A stretch of 64,000 bases of DNA, taken from the NCBI RefSeq assembly GCF_963678635.1, contig NC_087068.1, positions 5,541,079 through 5,605,078 of the forward strand, in the 5' to 3' direction. The DNA comes from Symsagittifera roscoffensis. Lineage: Eukaryota > Xenacoelomorpha > Acoela > Convolutidae. The translations under genes and the position numbers were made by a program. Of the stretch, positions 23,518 through 33,477 are shown in pieces; position 1 is the first letter of the stretch, and every line of letters starts with the position of its first letter. The notes under the pieces were generated by a model. The model was not told the origin of the DNA. It made no database searches and worked only from the letters and a program-made list of their open reading frames with translations.

Positions 23518-23930
23518 GTTTTTGAGTGATTCTAATGACTTGCTATATCAGAGCACCAGTGTTAATATAACCATATTAACCATATTAGAGCACCAGTGGG
23601 CTACAGGGGCACACTGGCGCTCTGATAATTAAAAATTAAACAAATTTATTTTTACATGTATCCCAAATTCAAAAAAAAAGTACTTGGCTCGCTTTTTTCT
23701 GACTCCTTCATGCTCAAAATAATTTTCGAGTGGTTCTAGTCACTTGCTATATTAGAGCACCATGTTAATATAACCATATTAACCATATTAGAGCACCAGT
23801 GGGCTACAGGGGCACACTGGTTTCTCTAATAAGTATAAATTAGACAAATTTATATACACATATATACCGAAATTCAAAAAAAGTACTTAACTTGCATTTT
23901 TCCGACTCCTTCATGCTTAAAATATTTTTT
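23518..23930. repeat. Broken pieces of the 240-bp array at the duplication edge
   Basis: Two rounds of TTAGAGCACCAGTGGGCTAC with AGGGGCACACTGG and AAAAAAAGTACTT blocks occur, separated by a repeated CTTGCTATAT(C/T)AGAGCACC. The array therefore lies on both sides of copy A, which suggests repeat-mediated rearrangement. Confidence 0.75.
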
Positions 23931-24420
23931 GAAAAACAAAAGTTTTGCATTTTCAAATCTGATTTTCGTAGCTTTCAATTGAGTCAAATTTTATTGTCTG
24001 AGTAATGCAGCGTTTAATCTTTGATATAACTAGTTGCTCATTAGTGAATTAGATGATTGAAAATCTTTTGTGAAAATTTAGACATTTTGGTTTTTTTGTT
24101 TTCTGATTATTGACTGAAAACGCGTTCAAAATATCTTCGCTTCTAAAGTAGGAGACTTAGCGTTTCAATTCACGGGGTACTCATTTGTCTGCTATGGCTG
24201 GGTAATGAATTGGAGCAGCTAATTTTTAATTCCGGGCAAAATTGAAGAAATAGAACTTGAACAAAAATCGATGTCACGGTTTCGGTTGCTCTTGTTTCGT
24301 CAGGTGATGAAAAGGATTCGATACCCCAAAAATGTTCTCGCTCGGCAAGATCCCGAAATATGCATTCTTGATATTTGTAGAATAGGATGCTCTGACAGTC
24401 TTAAGAGAACAGGATCTGTG
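23931..24420 (-). other. Weak minus-strand coding traces
   Basis: Directly downstream of the frame at 24,421-24,735, a further open stretch of about 40 codons includes DPVLLRLSEHPILQISRMH. The remainder is AT-rich and unassigned. Confidence 0.3.
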
Positions 24421-24735
24421 TCACTGACTGTTCCAAACTAAGCCGATCTGCAAATCTGTTCTTCGAAAATTGGGAAAATTTTCGTTAGAATCACTTTGGT
24501 CACTCAAACGTTTTCGTTCTAATCGAAAGAGTTCCATCATGTCACACATATTGTTTGAAAGCATCATAAGGTTAAGTGTTTTCATTTCGTCTTCGTCTGC
24601 TCGTGTATGACGAGGCGCTGACAGATCGTTGACTTCGCTGGGTTGAGCAGGCCAATGTTTTCTGGTTTGTTGATCTATTGCAACTGATTCTGCTAGATAA
24701 GTCGGGTAAAAGGTTGTTCGTTCACAATCACAAAT
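24421..24735 (-). CDS. Unidentified Polinton open frame, 104 codons
   Basis: The minus-strand frame is open from just after a TAA at 24,736-24,738 to a TGA at 24,421. It lacks an early methionine; the first is internal. It includes LAESVAIDQQTRKHWPAQPS, HTRADEDEMKTLNLMM and MCDMMELFRLERKRLSDQSD, a balanced, acidic and helical-looking composition unlike the neighbouring AT-rich noise. It lies inside the Polinton on the strand used by the other genes. I recognise no family. It may be the remnant of an element-specific gene displaced when the capsid/protease block was duplicated. Confidence 0.45.
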   Translation of the reverse strand: MCDCERTTFYPTYLAESVAIDQQTRKHWPAQPSEVNDLSAPRHTRADEDEMKTLNLMMLSNNMCDMMELFRLERKRLSDQSDSNENFPNFRRTDLQIGLVWNSQ

Positions 24736-25363
24736 TTAATATGTGTGAATCCGTGAAGACATTTCAAAAAATGTAAAATTAGAATGAATTGGTTATATAA
24801 CGAAGTGCAGAACGAGATCAAAAAGAGTGAATTATTTGCAAGCTTAAGATCATTAATTATTTATTAGTTCTTAAAATAAACCTGAGATTTCAACCTTATC
24901 CACTAACGCCCAAAGTATGGGGGATTGGTGTTTCACCTCGGGCTACAAGGTAATCAGTTTTTTTGCGTTATCTTTAATGGCGGCCTACAAAAAAGAAGAA
25001 AGTAGTTTGAGTTCCTTTACACACCCCTGGGGGTTATCAAGGCATCTTTAACTGAAACTATCCAAAGGCAATAATTTATAATGCATTTGGTGTCACCCTG
25101 AGGGGCAAAAGCAACTGATTTTTATTAGTTCTTCACAAGGTTTACCTTTAATATGTAGGATCTAGTGTACGTTAGGCGCCAACTTGTTTTTGTTTTGTAA
25201 TAAAAAAATTTTCTTCATTTATTGCAAAACAGTTGCTGATCTTTTATGCGAAAAAGAACATGTTCGCTTCAATTGACTCAGATAAGGAAAATTTTTTGAC
25301 GATGTCCGTGATTTTTCTAACGGTGACAAGCGTATATATCCGAGATAGTAACAAGGAAAATGA

Positions 25364-25696
25364 GAAAAGTGGTCTTATTTAACGGTAAAATTATACAAAA
25401 AAGAAGAGGAAGGCTTCTTCAGGTTTCATCAAGCAGTTACACTGAGAAGCGATGAAATCAATAAATTAGCTGAAAACTATTCAAAGAGTAAAAAAGACTT
25501 GAAAAGAAAACAACAACCAGCTGAAAAATTTGAAAAACTTCGAAAAAAGCGTAGGAAAAATGAAAAGATAAGTGCTCTGAACAAGAGTGTGAAAGCGATC
25601 AAAATTGGGGTCATGACACCACCGATTGCAAAAGCAGACTTGTTTAAAGTGGTCGTGAAAAATCTTATTCTTTGTATTCGTATTTGCTACTACTAA
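25364..25696 (+). CDS. Lysine-rich plus-strand open frame (doubtful)
   Basis: The frame is open for 110 codons after a TGA at 25,361. It is rich in Lys, Glu and Asn (FHQAVTLRSDEINKLAENYS; KFEKLRKKRRKNEK) and could form a basic coiled coil. It is the only longish plus-strand frame in this part of the Polinton that is not antisense to a recognised gene. A-rich DNA can produce such a composition by chance. Confidence 0.3.
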   Translation, partial: EKWSYLTVKLYKKEEEGFFRFHQAVTLRSDEINKLAENYSKSKKDLKRKQQPAEKFEKLRKKRRKNEKISALNKSVKAIKIGVMTPPIAKADLFKVVVKNLILCIRICYY

Positions 25697-26560
25697 AACT
25701 GTTGAAGCCATGTGCGATTAGTCTCCTGACTAATTTAAACAGTTTGGAAAGAGCTTCAAGTTTTTTATCACACGTTATGAACCCGACTTTTCCTCATTTT
25801 CCAATAGTTTGAAATCTGTGTATGCTTCTCACACTAGCAAAAGTGACAATTGTCCTCAATCATTCGACAATGCCCATATCCATGTCCTTGTAGAAGTGTC
25901 AAAAGGCATTGCTGAAACAATCAGCAAGATGAGTCCGAACACTTTCATTGTTCCCCTACTTTAGAGTTATTTACTCTCCACTTTCAAGTATTTGATCTCT
26001 AATGGCAACAAGTTTTAACTATCTGGATCGGTAATGGACAAAATGTTTATAGCAGTTAACTACAATTCAGTCAACAATCTAGATATTGGTGGGTCATCTT
26101 CTGGAATTGTTCGCAAGAGACTGCCTCATGTGTGTTTTACTTCTCAGACAAAAACAGTTCAAAATCAAACTGGTTTAATCACTAACGTAACAATTGAGTG
26201 GTTCACTCATTTTCTGAATGGCAAGCATGCAGCCGAGTTTTCTAAGATTTTTGATATTTTTTTGAGAGGATCTGGTCGATTAAAAATAGACTCAAATACT
26301 TTGATTGGAAAATTTTTAATAGAAGGAAAATTTGTTTTTAAAATCATGTTTTTGTTTTCCGGACTTTTTTTCATTTTCAGTCTATCATGTTTTCTCAAAC
26401 CTCCTGGAACATCGAAGTTGGATTTCATAACAACTTTGGGCAAAAAAAAATTAATTATAATTTATACAGAACATTGTTTTTTTAATTTAGAACATCATAT
26501 GCCTAGCAAAGTTCATCATATCATGGTCAACTACTTTAAATCCTATGGGAAATCTAGACG

Positions 26561-26824
26561 TTAGTATCGAGTGGGCACCGTAAGTACAATAAAGTCCACA
26601 TAAAATTGAGTTTTAGTTGTTAGTTTTTGTCCAAAGGGATCATCGCAGAAAAGTTGTCCATCACCTCGAGCAAATTGCAACCAATGAATACCAGGTTGAT
26701 CAGAGTTTGATGCGCTCTTAATTAAAAAGGTTTTGTCTTTTTTCAACGTCAATGGACAATTAGCTGGTCCAATAGCTGCAAATCGATACTTTAAACGTTT
26801 GCATCGATTTATAAACGTTGTCAA
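26561..26824 (-). pseudogene. Adenain-like cysteine protease, copy B (deleted)
   Basis: This copy has RCKRLKYRFAAIGPANCP and SASNSDQPGIHWLQFARGDG with the catalytic-type His. A deletion of about 95 bp after QKLTT then removes the middle, and the cysteine motif (a CGLYC-like reading near 26,590) falls in another frame. The gene cannot make an active protease. It sits directly downstream of the full capsid gene, in the normal Polinton order. Confidence 0.8.
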
Positions 26825-26833
26825 TTTTTTCCG

Positions 26834-28185
26834 TTACTCGAACTCTCTCTCTCTCTCTCTCTTCCTCTCTTCTAGGTCATGAGAGTGTTTTTGGCAGTTT
26901 TTTTTGTCAGAACCGATGTATACTGTTGATGCGCGCTCTCCCATGAGAAGTAATTGAATATTTTCAGCAAGTGGAGCGTTAAGTTTAAGCTCCTCTGAAA
27001 TCGTGCAATTGGTCAATTCAGTATGAGTAATGTCATGTGGAGCCTCCTGAGTAGATATGAGATCAAATGCCATAAGATATTGATTGTGATAATTAGCCAA
27101 ATTGATTTCGTGACTTTTGTTAAAAACAAAGTCTGGAGCTCCCAATGTGTTATAGTATAATCGTTTGTTATCAGTCGTTGATACAGGACAACCATCAATA
27201 GGTAAACCTTTTTGGTAAACAATGATTTCTTGCAAACAAACTTTTGACAATGAAACGGATTTGATCGAGTTAAGTCCAAGTATGCTGTGTTTGTGCTCAT
27301 TGCCACAATCATTCGACAAACTGGCTCTTTGGTAAAAACATCTTCCTGTCGCCAGCTTTGTACAACTGTTGTGGCTAAAAATGGTCTCGGAAAAACTTCA
27401 TTATTGTTGTATATTGCTGGTGCTTTCAAGATAAATTTTTCTATCGTAGACAGTACAAAATCTGTTACCACCCTTTCGCCCAAATTTAGGTTTGCCTCGC
27501 GGAGTTGAATTTGGTAATGTTTATATTGATGCTCTAACATGATAAAAAATATAATAGGAGATCATCAGAGATAAAAATCTTATTATAGAACTGCTGATAA
27601 GATGTTTGTCACATGATAAAAAGTCACAAGCATTTTTACCAAATTGACAAAATTGGCTTGATGCAGCTACGATTCGCATATGTTCCGCGACATCTCTAGC
27701 TCGCCCATTAGCACCATCAATGCCCGATGGATTATCTTTGATATAATAGCAATGACAATCAAGCCATGTTTTCTTTGCATCATTACCGTGTAAAAATTTG
27801 GTCTCAATGAAACTCTTATGGGTAAAATTGGCATTAGTTTGTGAATTTTTTTCTCCATTCAGAGACATTGTGCATTCGGAAAAGAAAGATGACAGTGGTT
27901 AATTAACCAAAAATGGGATGTATCGTTGTACTGCCTCTGTAGCATGAGTTCGCAGTACATTATCATTTTTTTGAACAACGCGTGCTACAATCTCCAAGCG
28001 AGTTCGTTGAAGATCGATAACGTTAGTTCTATATCATAAAATTTCAAATTCGAGCATGGGACATCAGGTGAACATGATGGACAAATTTTTTTGAATACTT
28101 TTTCAAATGTAACGAGTACAGGAGGCTTTTCAATTAAATCTAATGAGCTGTGAGATGCTTCAGTTGATAAGAAATTAGAAATCAT
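26834..28185 (-). pseudogene. Polinton capsid protein, F54H12.2-like
   Basis: Reading right to left the pieces are: an N-terminal part with SSLDLIEKPPVLVTF and NLKFYDIEL (28,185-27,985); SFIETKFLHGNDAKKTWLDC and YYIKDNPSGID (27,868-27,521); KFILKAPAIYNNNEVFPRPF and PVCRMIVAMSTNTAYLDLTR, then SNPFHCQKFV (27,540-27,013); GLPIDGCPVSTTD, LANYHNQYLMAFDLISTQEA and ENIQLLLMGERASTVYIG (to 26,834). The order and blocks fit the F54H12.2-like structural protein of Polintons, which I take to be a jelly-roll capsid component. Length (~450 residues) is normal. At least three frame changes break it. Confidence 0.85.
26845..26877. repeat. (CT)n microsatellite, copy B
   Basis: A CT run between the capsid and protease genes corresponds to 23,194-23,235. 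Confidence 0.85.
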
Positions 28186-28186
28186 T

Positions 28187-28560
28187 TCAGACTTTGGTGA
28201 AAAAATTGAAGCGACTTCTCAGTGGAGTTCGTTTCTTTGGAAGAGAACTTTTGTTATACTTTTTTGTTGTTTTTGCTTTTTTCCGTTTTCTGCTCAGACG
28301 GGACTTGCTGCATCCAGCTCCAACTGGTTTTTTGATTGGGTTTGTTTTTGTGATTTTCGAGGCTTGTTTCGGCTTTTTCTTCCTGGTTGCTATATCCATT
28401 AGTTCGGGTGTTGCTTGAACAAGTAATTCTTTTCCAGTACGTTTAGCTGCTGGTACTATAATTATCCAAGCTAATGGAAGTGCGACTCATCCAATACCCT
28501 TAGCCAAATCACCGAGGCCACTACCCCGTTGTCTGTAATGTCCTGAGAAGTGAGGCATGG
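28187..28560 (-). pseudogene. Small basic Polinton virion-type protein with in-frame TGA
   Basis: It begins MPHFSGHYRQRGSGLGDLAK, a start typical of a short protein found between the structural genes of Polintons (QRGxGLG block). After a single TGA at 28,487-28,489 the same frame continues through AWIIIVPAAKRTGKELL into a very basic tail (KKKPKQASKITK, SRLSRKRKKAKTTKKYNKSS). A hydrophobic patch followed by a Lys/Arg-rich tail suggests a minor capsid or DNA-binding role by analogy with adenoviral core and cement proteins; that role is inference. Confidence 0.65.
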
Positions 28561-29413
28561 TCGCTTGTTTATGATAGTACGCCTCCATTACTTGATCGGA
28601 AAACTTTTGAAATTTTAAAGTCAAAACAATTTTTCCTCCTCCTCCTGAAATTGGTACAAGTCTACCAGTTTCTGTTTGTAGGTTTACCGCAATGCTCTGG
28701 ATGTTATTCACGAAAAGTTTTATGTAATCTAAGTTGCTTAAATTTTTGCGATGATTTGGTTGAATGCTGAAAGCGTAACCGTCTTTCACACATCGATTAG
28801 TACAATGACTCTAAGCAGCGGTGCTTTGGTGTCACCCACAATCTGATAATGATTTATGTCCAAGTAGATAAACATCGTTTGGGTTTCAGCAGAGATATCA
28901 ACAGTGTAGTCCGAGATGAGGATTTGTGATTGAGAGTGCTATGGATATCACTGGATACTTTATAGCCGATATGGTAGTCCATTCCATCTCTTATACCTTT
29001 AAAACCTTAAAAACTAGGATTTTGTGGGCTCCCAATGCTAATGCCCTCTCAATAATGCATCCAAATTGAAAGGTGTTTGGCACTGGGGTCGATGCTAAAA
29101 CTTAATGCATCGAGATCAATTTTCCGATTGATTTCTTTGAACAATTTCTCGACTTCATCTTATCCACTTTTTGTGATTTCACCTGTTTCTCCATAATATG
29201 GTCTGGATATTTTATCTTTAAACACTTTTAGGCTTGATTTTTTTTGTAGTACACAATTCTAGCATCTGTTGCACCGTCAAAATGAGTGGGAAACGTTATT
29301 TCTGTCAATGCAACTCTCCATTTGCCTTGCAGGTTATTATCTTCAGTCAGCATATTTTTAAAAATCGCTAGAGAGGTGCCTATGATGATATTTGTTGAGG
29401 CTGATGACATCAA
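28555..29413 (-). pseudogene. Polinton penton-like structural protein, frameshifted
   Basis: The N-terminus (MMSSASTNIIIG...GKWRVALTEITFP) matches the 'G.WEVAL.EI.YP' opening of a conserved Polinton structural protein. The middle frame near 28,800-28,920 has TMFIYLDINHYQIVGD followed by KAPLLRVIV, the family's VGD..APLLR block. The C-terminal frame (28,789 on) has YIKLFVNNIQSIAVNLQTET and GGGGKIVLTLKF. I regard it as the candidate penton/minor capsid component. The intervening part, 28,930-29,228, is in other frames. Its end overlaps the start of the small basic gene. Confidence 0.78.
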
Positions 29414-29454
29414 TCTAATAGTAAAGGAATCTTTCTCACCTCAAAACTTGCTAG

Positions 29455-30340
29455 ACATTGTTTAGTTTGACCCTTTTTTCCAATACTCTGATTAGTTTGG
29501 GCTCATAAAATTTACCCTCTCTTGCCTCCTTATCAGCGTCGATCCGATTAAAAGTCGGCGAGATCCTTCGTCAGTGAAGGATTGTTTAAAACCATTTCGA
29601 AAAAGGATGCCAGTTGTTTGCCATTCTAACAGAATCGCCAACGTAGAGCTCTGGTCGGTGAAATAGTTTCATTGATTGTTCCACTCTGAATGAAACTAGA
29701 CGTGAAACATCCTTTTTTGTCAATAGCTTGCTGGCTATTTCGGTGACGTGGTTTAATCTCGAATTTATTGTGTTGACAATATCTTGAAGCTTATCGACGT
29801 AGGAGTAGGTCCATTTGTCCTCAAAACACTTATAAACCAAACTCCTTAGTGATGGAATGTTCCTCTCGACGAAAGCAGACTTTTTTTCACTCTCTGTTGT
29901 ATATATATTGACGCTTCTTTTCTCAACTAAAGATTTGAATGACCCTTTCTACACTGACTTTTTGTGGGTCTTTTGTTTTTATCAATTGTTTGAATGCTTC
30001 TTCAGTTGAGGTGGCATACTTTGATTTCAATGGTTGTACACGTAGATAGCGGGACATGCAATCTACTGCAACCGTAAGATTTTTAATGTATTCGTTGTAA
30101 TCTGCAAGTTTATCAACATATGCTAGGTCAATTGGCCATATTTCGTCTCTGTCAGAAACTATCACCTTGAGGCGTGGTGTTTTGCGACGACAAACTGTTC
30201 GACATTTTGTATATGCAGGCTCTGTATATAAATTCTGCTTAACTTTTTTTCGTTATTTCTTTTATCTAGCTTTTGAATTCTGTATACTACCAAACAATCC
30301 TGGACCTTTACTTGAAAATTTAGTTTTCAATGCTTTTCTT
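29455..30340 (-). pseudogene. Polinton retroviral-type integrase, catalytic Asp lost
   Basis: The pieces run in order: KITPAERKALKTKF and GPGLFGS with PAYTKCRTVCRRK (N-terminal helical region); DRDEIWPIDLAYVDKLADYN with the first catalytic-type Asp; CMSRYLRVQPLKSK; TTESEKKSAFVERNI with the catalytic-type Glu; YSYVDKLQDIVNTINSRLNH; PELYVGDSVRM in the chromo/SH3-like end; and EGKFYEPKLIRV at the C-terminus. The stretch expected to carry the second Asp (DxGxEF) is deleted and shifted around 29,930. In an active element this enzyme joins the ends to host DNA. At least three frame breaks occur. Confidence 0.88.
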
Positions 30341-30676
30341 TCAGCCGGTGTAATCTTGCCACTTTTTTGTTTTCGTCTTCGTCTTCTCTGTCGTTGCAGA
30401 ATCTGAATCGTTATCGGGCGTTCTGTACAATTCAGAGACTTTTTCTTCTGTTCCTTCTTCTCGTTTGATTTTTTTTTGCGCTGCACGTTCTTTTTCACTG
30501 TCTGCAACAGTCCTTCTGATTCTGCGGGTTTTTTTTTGTTTTTTGAGCTGGAACTTGTTGACGGTTTCTTGGGAGAAGGGAAGTCTGTGGATTTTGAAGG
30601 GGAAAATGTGGATCCTCTGCTTCTTTGCTTTTTTAAGCTTGTTCCGTATTCGTTGACTGAACCGCGTCTTTGGCAT
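30341..30676 (-). CDS. Basic Lys/Arg-rich Polinton open frame
   Basis: A 111-codon minus-strand frame immediately precedes the integrase. It is highly basic (RIRNKLKKAKKQR, QLKKQKKTRRIRR), then acidic/basic alternating (DNDSDSATTEKTKTKTKK). It could be the disordered N-terminal extension of the integrase polyprotein or a separate nucleic-acid-binding protein. The antisense strand gives Phe/Leu-rich frames that are shadows of this one. Confidence 0.45.
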   Translation of the reverse strand: MPKTRFSQRIRNKLKKAKKQRIHIFPFKIHRLPFSQETVNKFQLKKQKKTRRIRRTVADSEKERAAQKKIKREEGTEEKVSELYRTPDNDSDSATTEKTKTKTKKWQDYTG

Positions 30677-30699
30677 ACTTGTTCATAACCAACTGCTCG

Positions 30700-31109
30700 T
30701 CAAGTTTGAAGGACCTCAAAATCAATATAAAAGCAGTTTGTAAAGTTTTTTTTTAGTTTGTTGCTGTTTATCCTACAAAAAAACTGATGCCTTAAGACCG
30801 GTTGAAAATTATCAACGTGAAGCTCTTCATTTTCTTTGTTTATTATGACTCGCTCTGACTTTTTTATGTTTTCCAGAACTTTTTTCGCTCGCTTAAGTTT
30901 GTTTTCGTTGATGAGTTGTAATTGTAATATAACACGTTCAGTGGACAAAGCGTCATTAAGCTCAGCATTGTTTCCAGTTCTTTTCCCTCATTTTCAGTAA
31001 GAAGGAGAGGCTGTTCTTGTTGATCTGTTGTGGCATTGATATGTGTTTCGAGGAGTGGTATGACTGAAGTGTAAGTTTTTGATGCTTTTAGGGGTGTTAA
31101 ACTATTCAA
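30700..31109 (-). pseudogene. Unidentified Polinton protein remnant
   Basis: Two overlapping frames appear to be one sequence broken by a frameshift near 30,945. The first is Thr/Leu/Glu-rich (LLETHINATTDQQEQPLLLT). The second has STERVILQLQLINENKLKRA and ERVIINKENEE, helical in character, and reaches a stop at 30,700. No family is recognised with confidence. It lies upstream of the basic frame and integrase on the same strand. Confidence 0.4.
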
Positions 31110-31714
31110 GTATGATAGCTGCAGTTTTTATGTTTGATAAAGTTCTCAAGCAAAATTTGCGCTGCATCGGGTTGTTCTCTAATATAAATATGCTTCGGAA
31201 TCAGAACAAACTCTTGTGCTGTCAATCTTAAGCTTTCACTTTTATGCTGTTAAATACTTGAAGCAAAATTAACTATATTTCTCATTAGATGAAAACCTTA
31301 TGTACTCAAAATAACAGCTGATTTTTTATCCAGACCCGTTTTTGGATTGATTAGAATCTCATTAGTTTCTGTGAAATTATTAGGATTTGGAATACTAACA
31401 GGTACATTACCGTTGACTACATTGAGCAAGCATTCGCAAACGACTGATTCGAGCATTTTATGATTTTCTATTGAAGCTCCGTTGTTGTCTTTGATTCAAT
31501 TGTACCATGTGCTACAGAATAGAGAATATTTTCGCGTTCATATGTGATAGGTGTCACCTCTGCCTGTATTCATATCCTTGGCTTTGGTAATACGTACCCA
31601 ACTATACCAAACAAAATGGAAACTGATGTTTCTTCACAACTTAGTTACTTCAAAGAAAGTTTATAGATACAAAAGCATAGTAAAATCAAAACTAAATCAT
31701 ATGAGACAGAAAAA
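31110..31714. other. Unassigned Polinton interval
   Basis: I see no frame long or distinctive enough to call. It may hold an eroded gene part between the remnants on either side. Confidence 0.3.
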
Positions 31715-32291
31715 CTAATTCTGATCAGACTCTCTGGATTCAACCAAGCACATAACACTGAATTTGGAGATAGGTACGTCTCCAATTTTGTTAGTCTCTC
31801 GTTGTTGCTCCTTTTTCAGCCAATAACAAATTGCCTCGCTTTTCTTCAAGGAGCAGTGATTCTTGGAGTGGTTATGATGAAAATGTCTATTGCAAGCTGA
31901 ACAGTTTTCGAAATGTAACTTTTCAATTCTCGGCCGACCCAATTCATCAAGGTTCTCAACTCTTTGATCCAAATACGATGCCAGAAGATCACTCTTTACT
32001 TTCCTTTAGCGTAAACCACAGAGTTAGGGTTTCTCGAAATAAAACTTTGAAAAACCTGATTGAGGTTTAAATATAAATAATCACCGCTTTCCAAGTGAGT
32101 TCTGTCCAAGTTATTTGTCCACAAGTTGTAAGCTTTTTAATCAGATTTGGGAAGTGAATTGAAATTGGCTGGAGGTAAATAAGAGAGTCACTGTAATTAG
32201 AAGTTATAATGGCTAGTTCTTTAACTAAAAATCTATTTTTCCTACAACGGAATCCTTCCAAGTCTAGCACGATTGATTTTTCCTTCAACAT
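31715..32291 (-). pseudogene. Exonuclease-like protein with C-terminal Cys/His cluster, broken
   Basis: The start reads MLKEKSIVLDLEGFRCRKNR and FLVKELAI. The DxE motif after a hydrophobic strand resembles the first motif of RNase H-fold 3'-5' exonucleases (DEDD type). After frame breaks near 32,000-32,070 the last part reads QRVENLDELGRPRIEKL, then CSACNRHFHHNHSKNHCSL, a Cys/His cluster likely to bind zinc. I recall similar 'DxEGF...KEL' proteins as unnamed products in animal genomes, but this is from memory and the catalytic role is inference. It lies near the right end of the Polinton. Confidence 0.5.
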
Positions 32292-32339
32292 TCTAACAAA
32301 TGATAAAGACTTGGTTTTGTCAGCTTAACATGTAAACAG

Positions 32340-32910
32340 AAAGTATTTCCACTCAAGTGACAAATATCAGGCTGTTGTCAGACTTCCAGGGTACTCTGTA
32401 ATAGTAGTGGGACCAGTGTTGTGAAGCTCTTGAACAAATCCCGCGGCATCGTGTGAAATTGCATGCAGGTTTAATATGTTTGAATCATTCAAGCATTTGT
32501 ATTTGTCCAATGAAGACTCATCCAAGCCAATAAGACACCATATGGTCTACGTTTAATGGCAACGTCACAATTTATGTCAATTTTAATAGAAAAGAAAAAC
32601 AGAGAACATGTAGCTAGAAAGTCGTTTCGGCGGTAAGAGTTTTCCGGAAAGGTTTTTTGACGGTAAAATAAATCTCGTGAGGGATTTCCATTGAGGTAAC
32701 TCTTTCCAATTTCATTTAGTAGTGTTTTTCCAAAACCTCGCGGACTTGCTGAATTTCAAGCCAGTGGAAGTGAAAGTAACCTAGCAGATACCATTTACTC
32801 AGTCCTATATCTCGGTGGTAGATATTTAGATAGATCCATGGAAGTTTTTGATATTTTGAAAATTTATCAAAACAAAGTCGAATAATTCCCTCCACCCCTT
32901 TTTCAATCAA
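32340..32910 (-). pseudogene. Unidentified Polinton protein remnant near right end
   Basis: Coding-like pieces occur on the minus strand in changing frames: EKGVEGIIRLCFDKFSKYQK (32,910-32,716), LERVTSMEIPHEIYFTVKKP (32.7-32.6 kb) and LNLHAISHDAAGFVQELHNT with GPTTITEYPGSL (32.5-32.37 kb). Together they suggest one decayed protein of roughly 180 residues. I do not recognise it. It could form one gene with the exonuclease-like remnant that follows on the same strand. Confidence 0.4.
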
Positions 32911-33477
32911 TATTGAAGCAAAATCGAACGAATAATCAAATACGTTTTCATAAGAAGCAATTAATAGATCATTGGCCTTCCCATACTTTTGTTTTGCATA
33001 AATACATCACGTTATTTGTAAAAAAAATCGTTCAAGTTAAACTGTTCTTTACAATTCTGCCCATATTCTTTTGGTTCCTATCTTCGATTTCTGCGTGATA
33101 TGAAAACTATATGACGTTGATCAGGTACCAGTTGAAGGACAGAGGAACTTATTTGCTCACTATCAAATCTTCAGTATGCCAAACTATAGTTAAAATCATT
33201 TTGCTTAATTCAATATTCCATAATTTTACCATTATTTTTATTATTCAATTATGCCATGACACCGTACTATCAGCCGCTCTTCGAACTTTGTGAGTGATTC
33301 AGGTTGCTAAGCGTTGTTTTAGCAAAAAAAGATGCATTTGGAAAGGAAATGGTTTACAGCTGCCAACGGTTTAAATATATTGTCTATAACTTTTACGTTA
33401 GCTTTTATTTCACTCAAATATGAATGTTATAGTATCAATCGACTATTAACGCATAAAACTGCCGTCCCCAGATATAC
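32911..33477. other. Subterminal Polinton sequence, nothing coding
   Basis: AT-rich sequence lies between the last coding remnant and the right terminal repeat. Short open frames (for example 33,111-33,293) look random. Confidence 0.4.

Larger units (their letters stand above)
25828..27156. repeat. Duplicated Polinton block, copy B
   Basis: This is the partner of 22,118-23,517, diverged by scattered substitutions and indels. It remains joined to the rest of the capsid gene, so it sits in the original gene order. It lacks about 95 bp of the protease that copy A keeps. Confidence 0.88.

Noticed and set aside
27287-27508. Plus-strand frame with NGLGKTSLL, resembling a P-loop of a packaging ATPase
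   Set aside because: It is exactly antisense to the well-matched capsid gene and has no other ATPase motifs.
28194-28418. Hydrophobic plus-strand frame (membrane-like)
   Set aside because: It is antisense to the basic tail of the small virion-type protein, with the same composition artefact.
30167-30688. Phe/Leu-rich plus-strand frames that look like membrane proteins
   Set aside because: They are antisense to Lys/Arg-rich minus-strand coding sequence; complement of AAA/AAG gives TTT/CTT.
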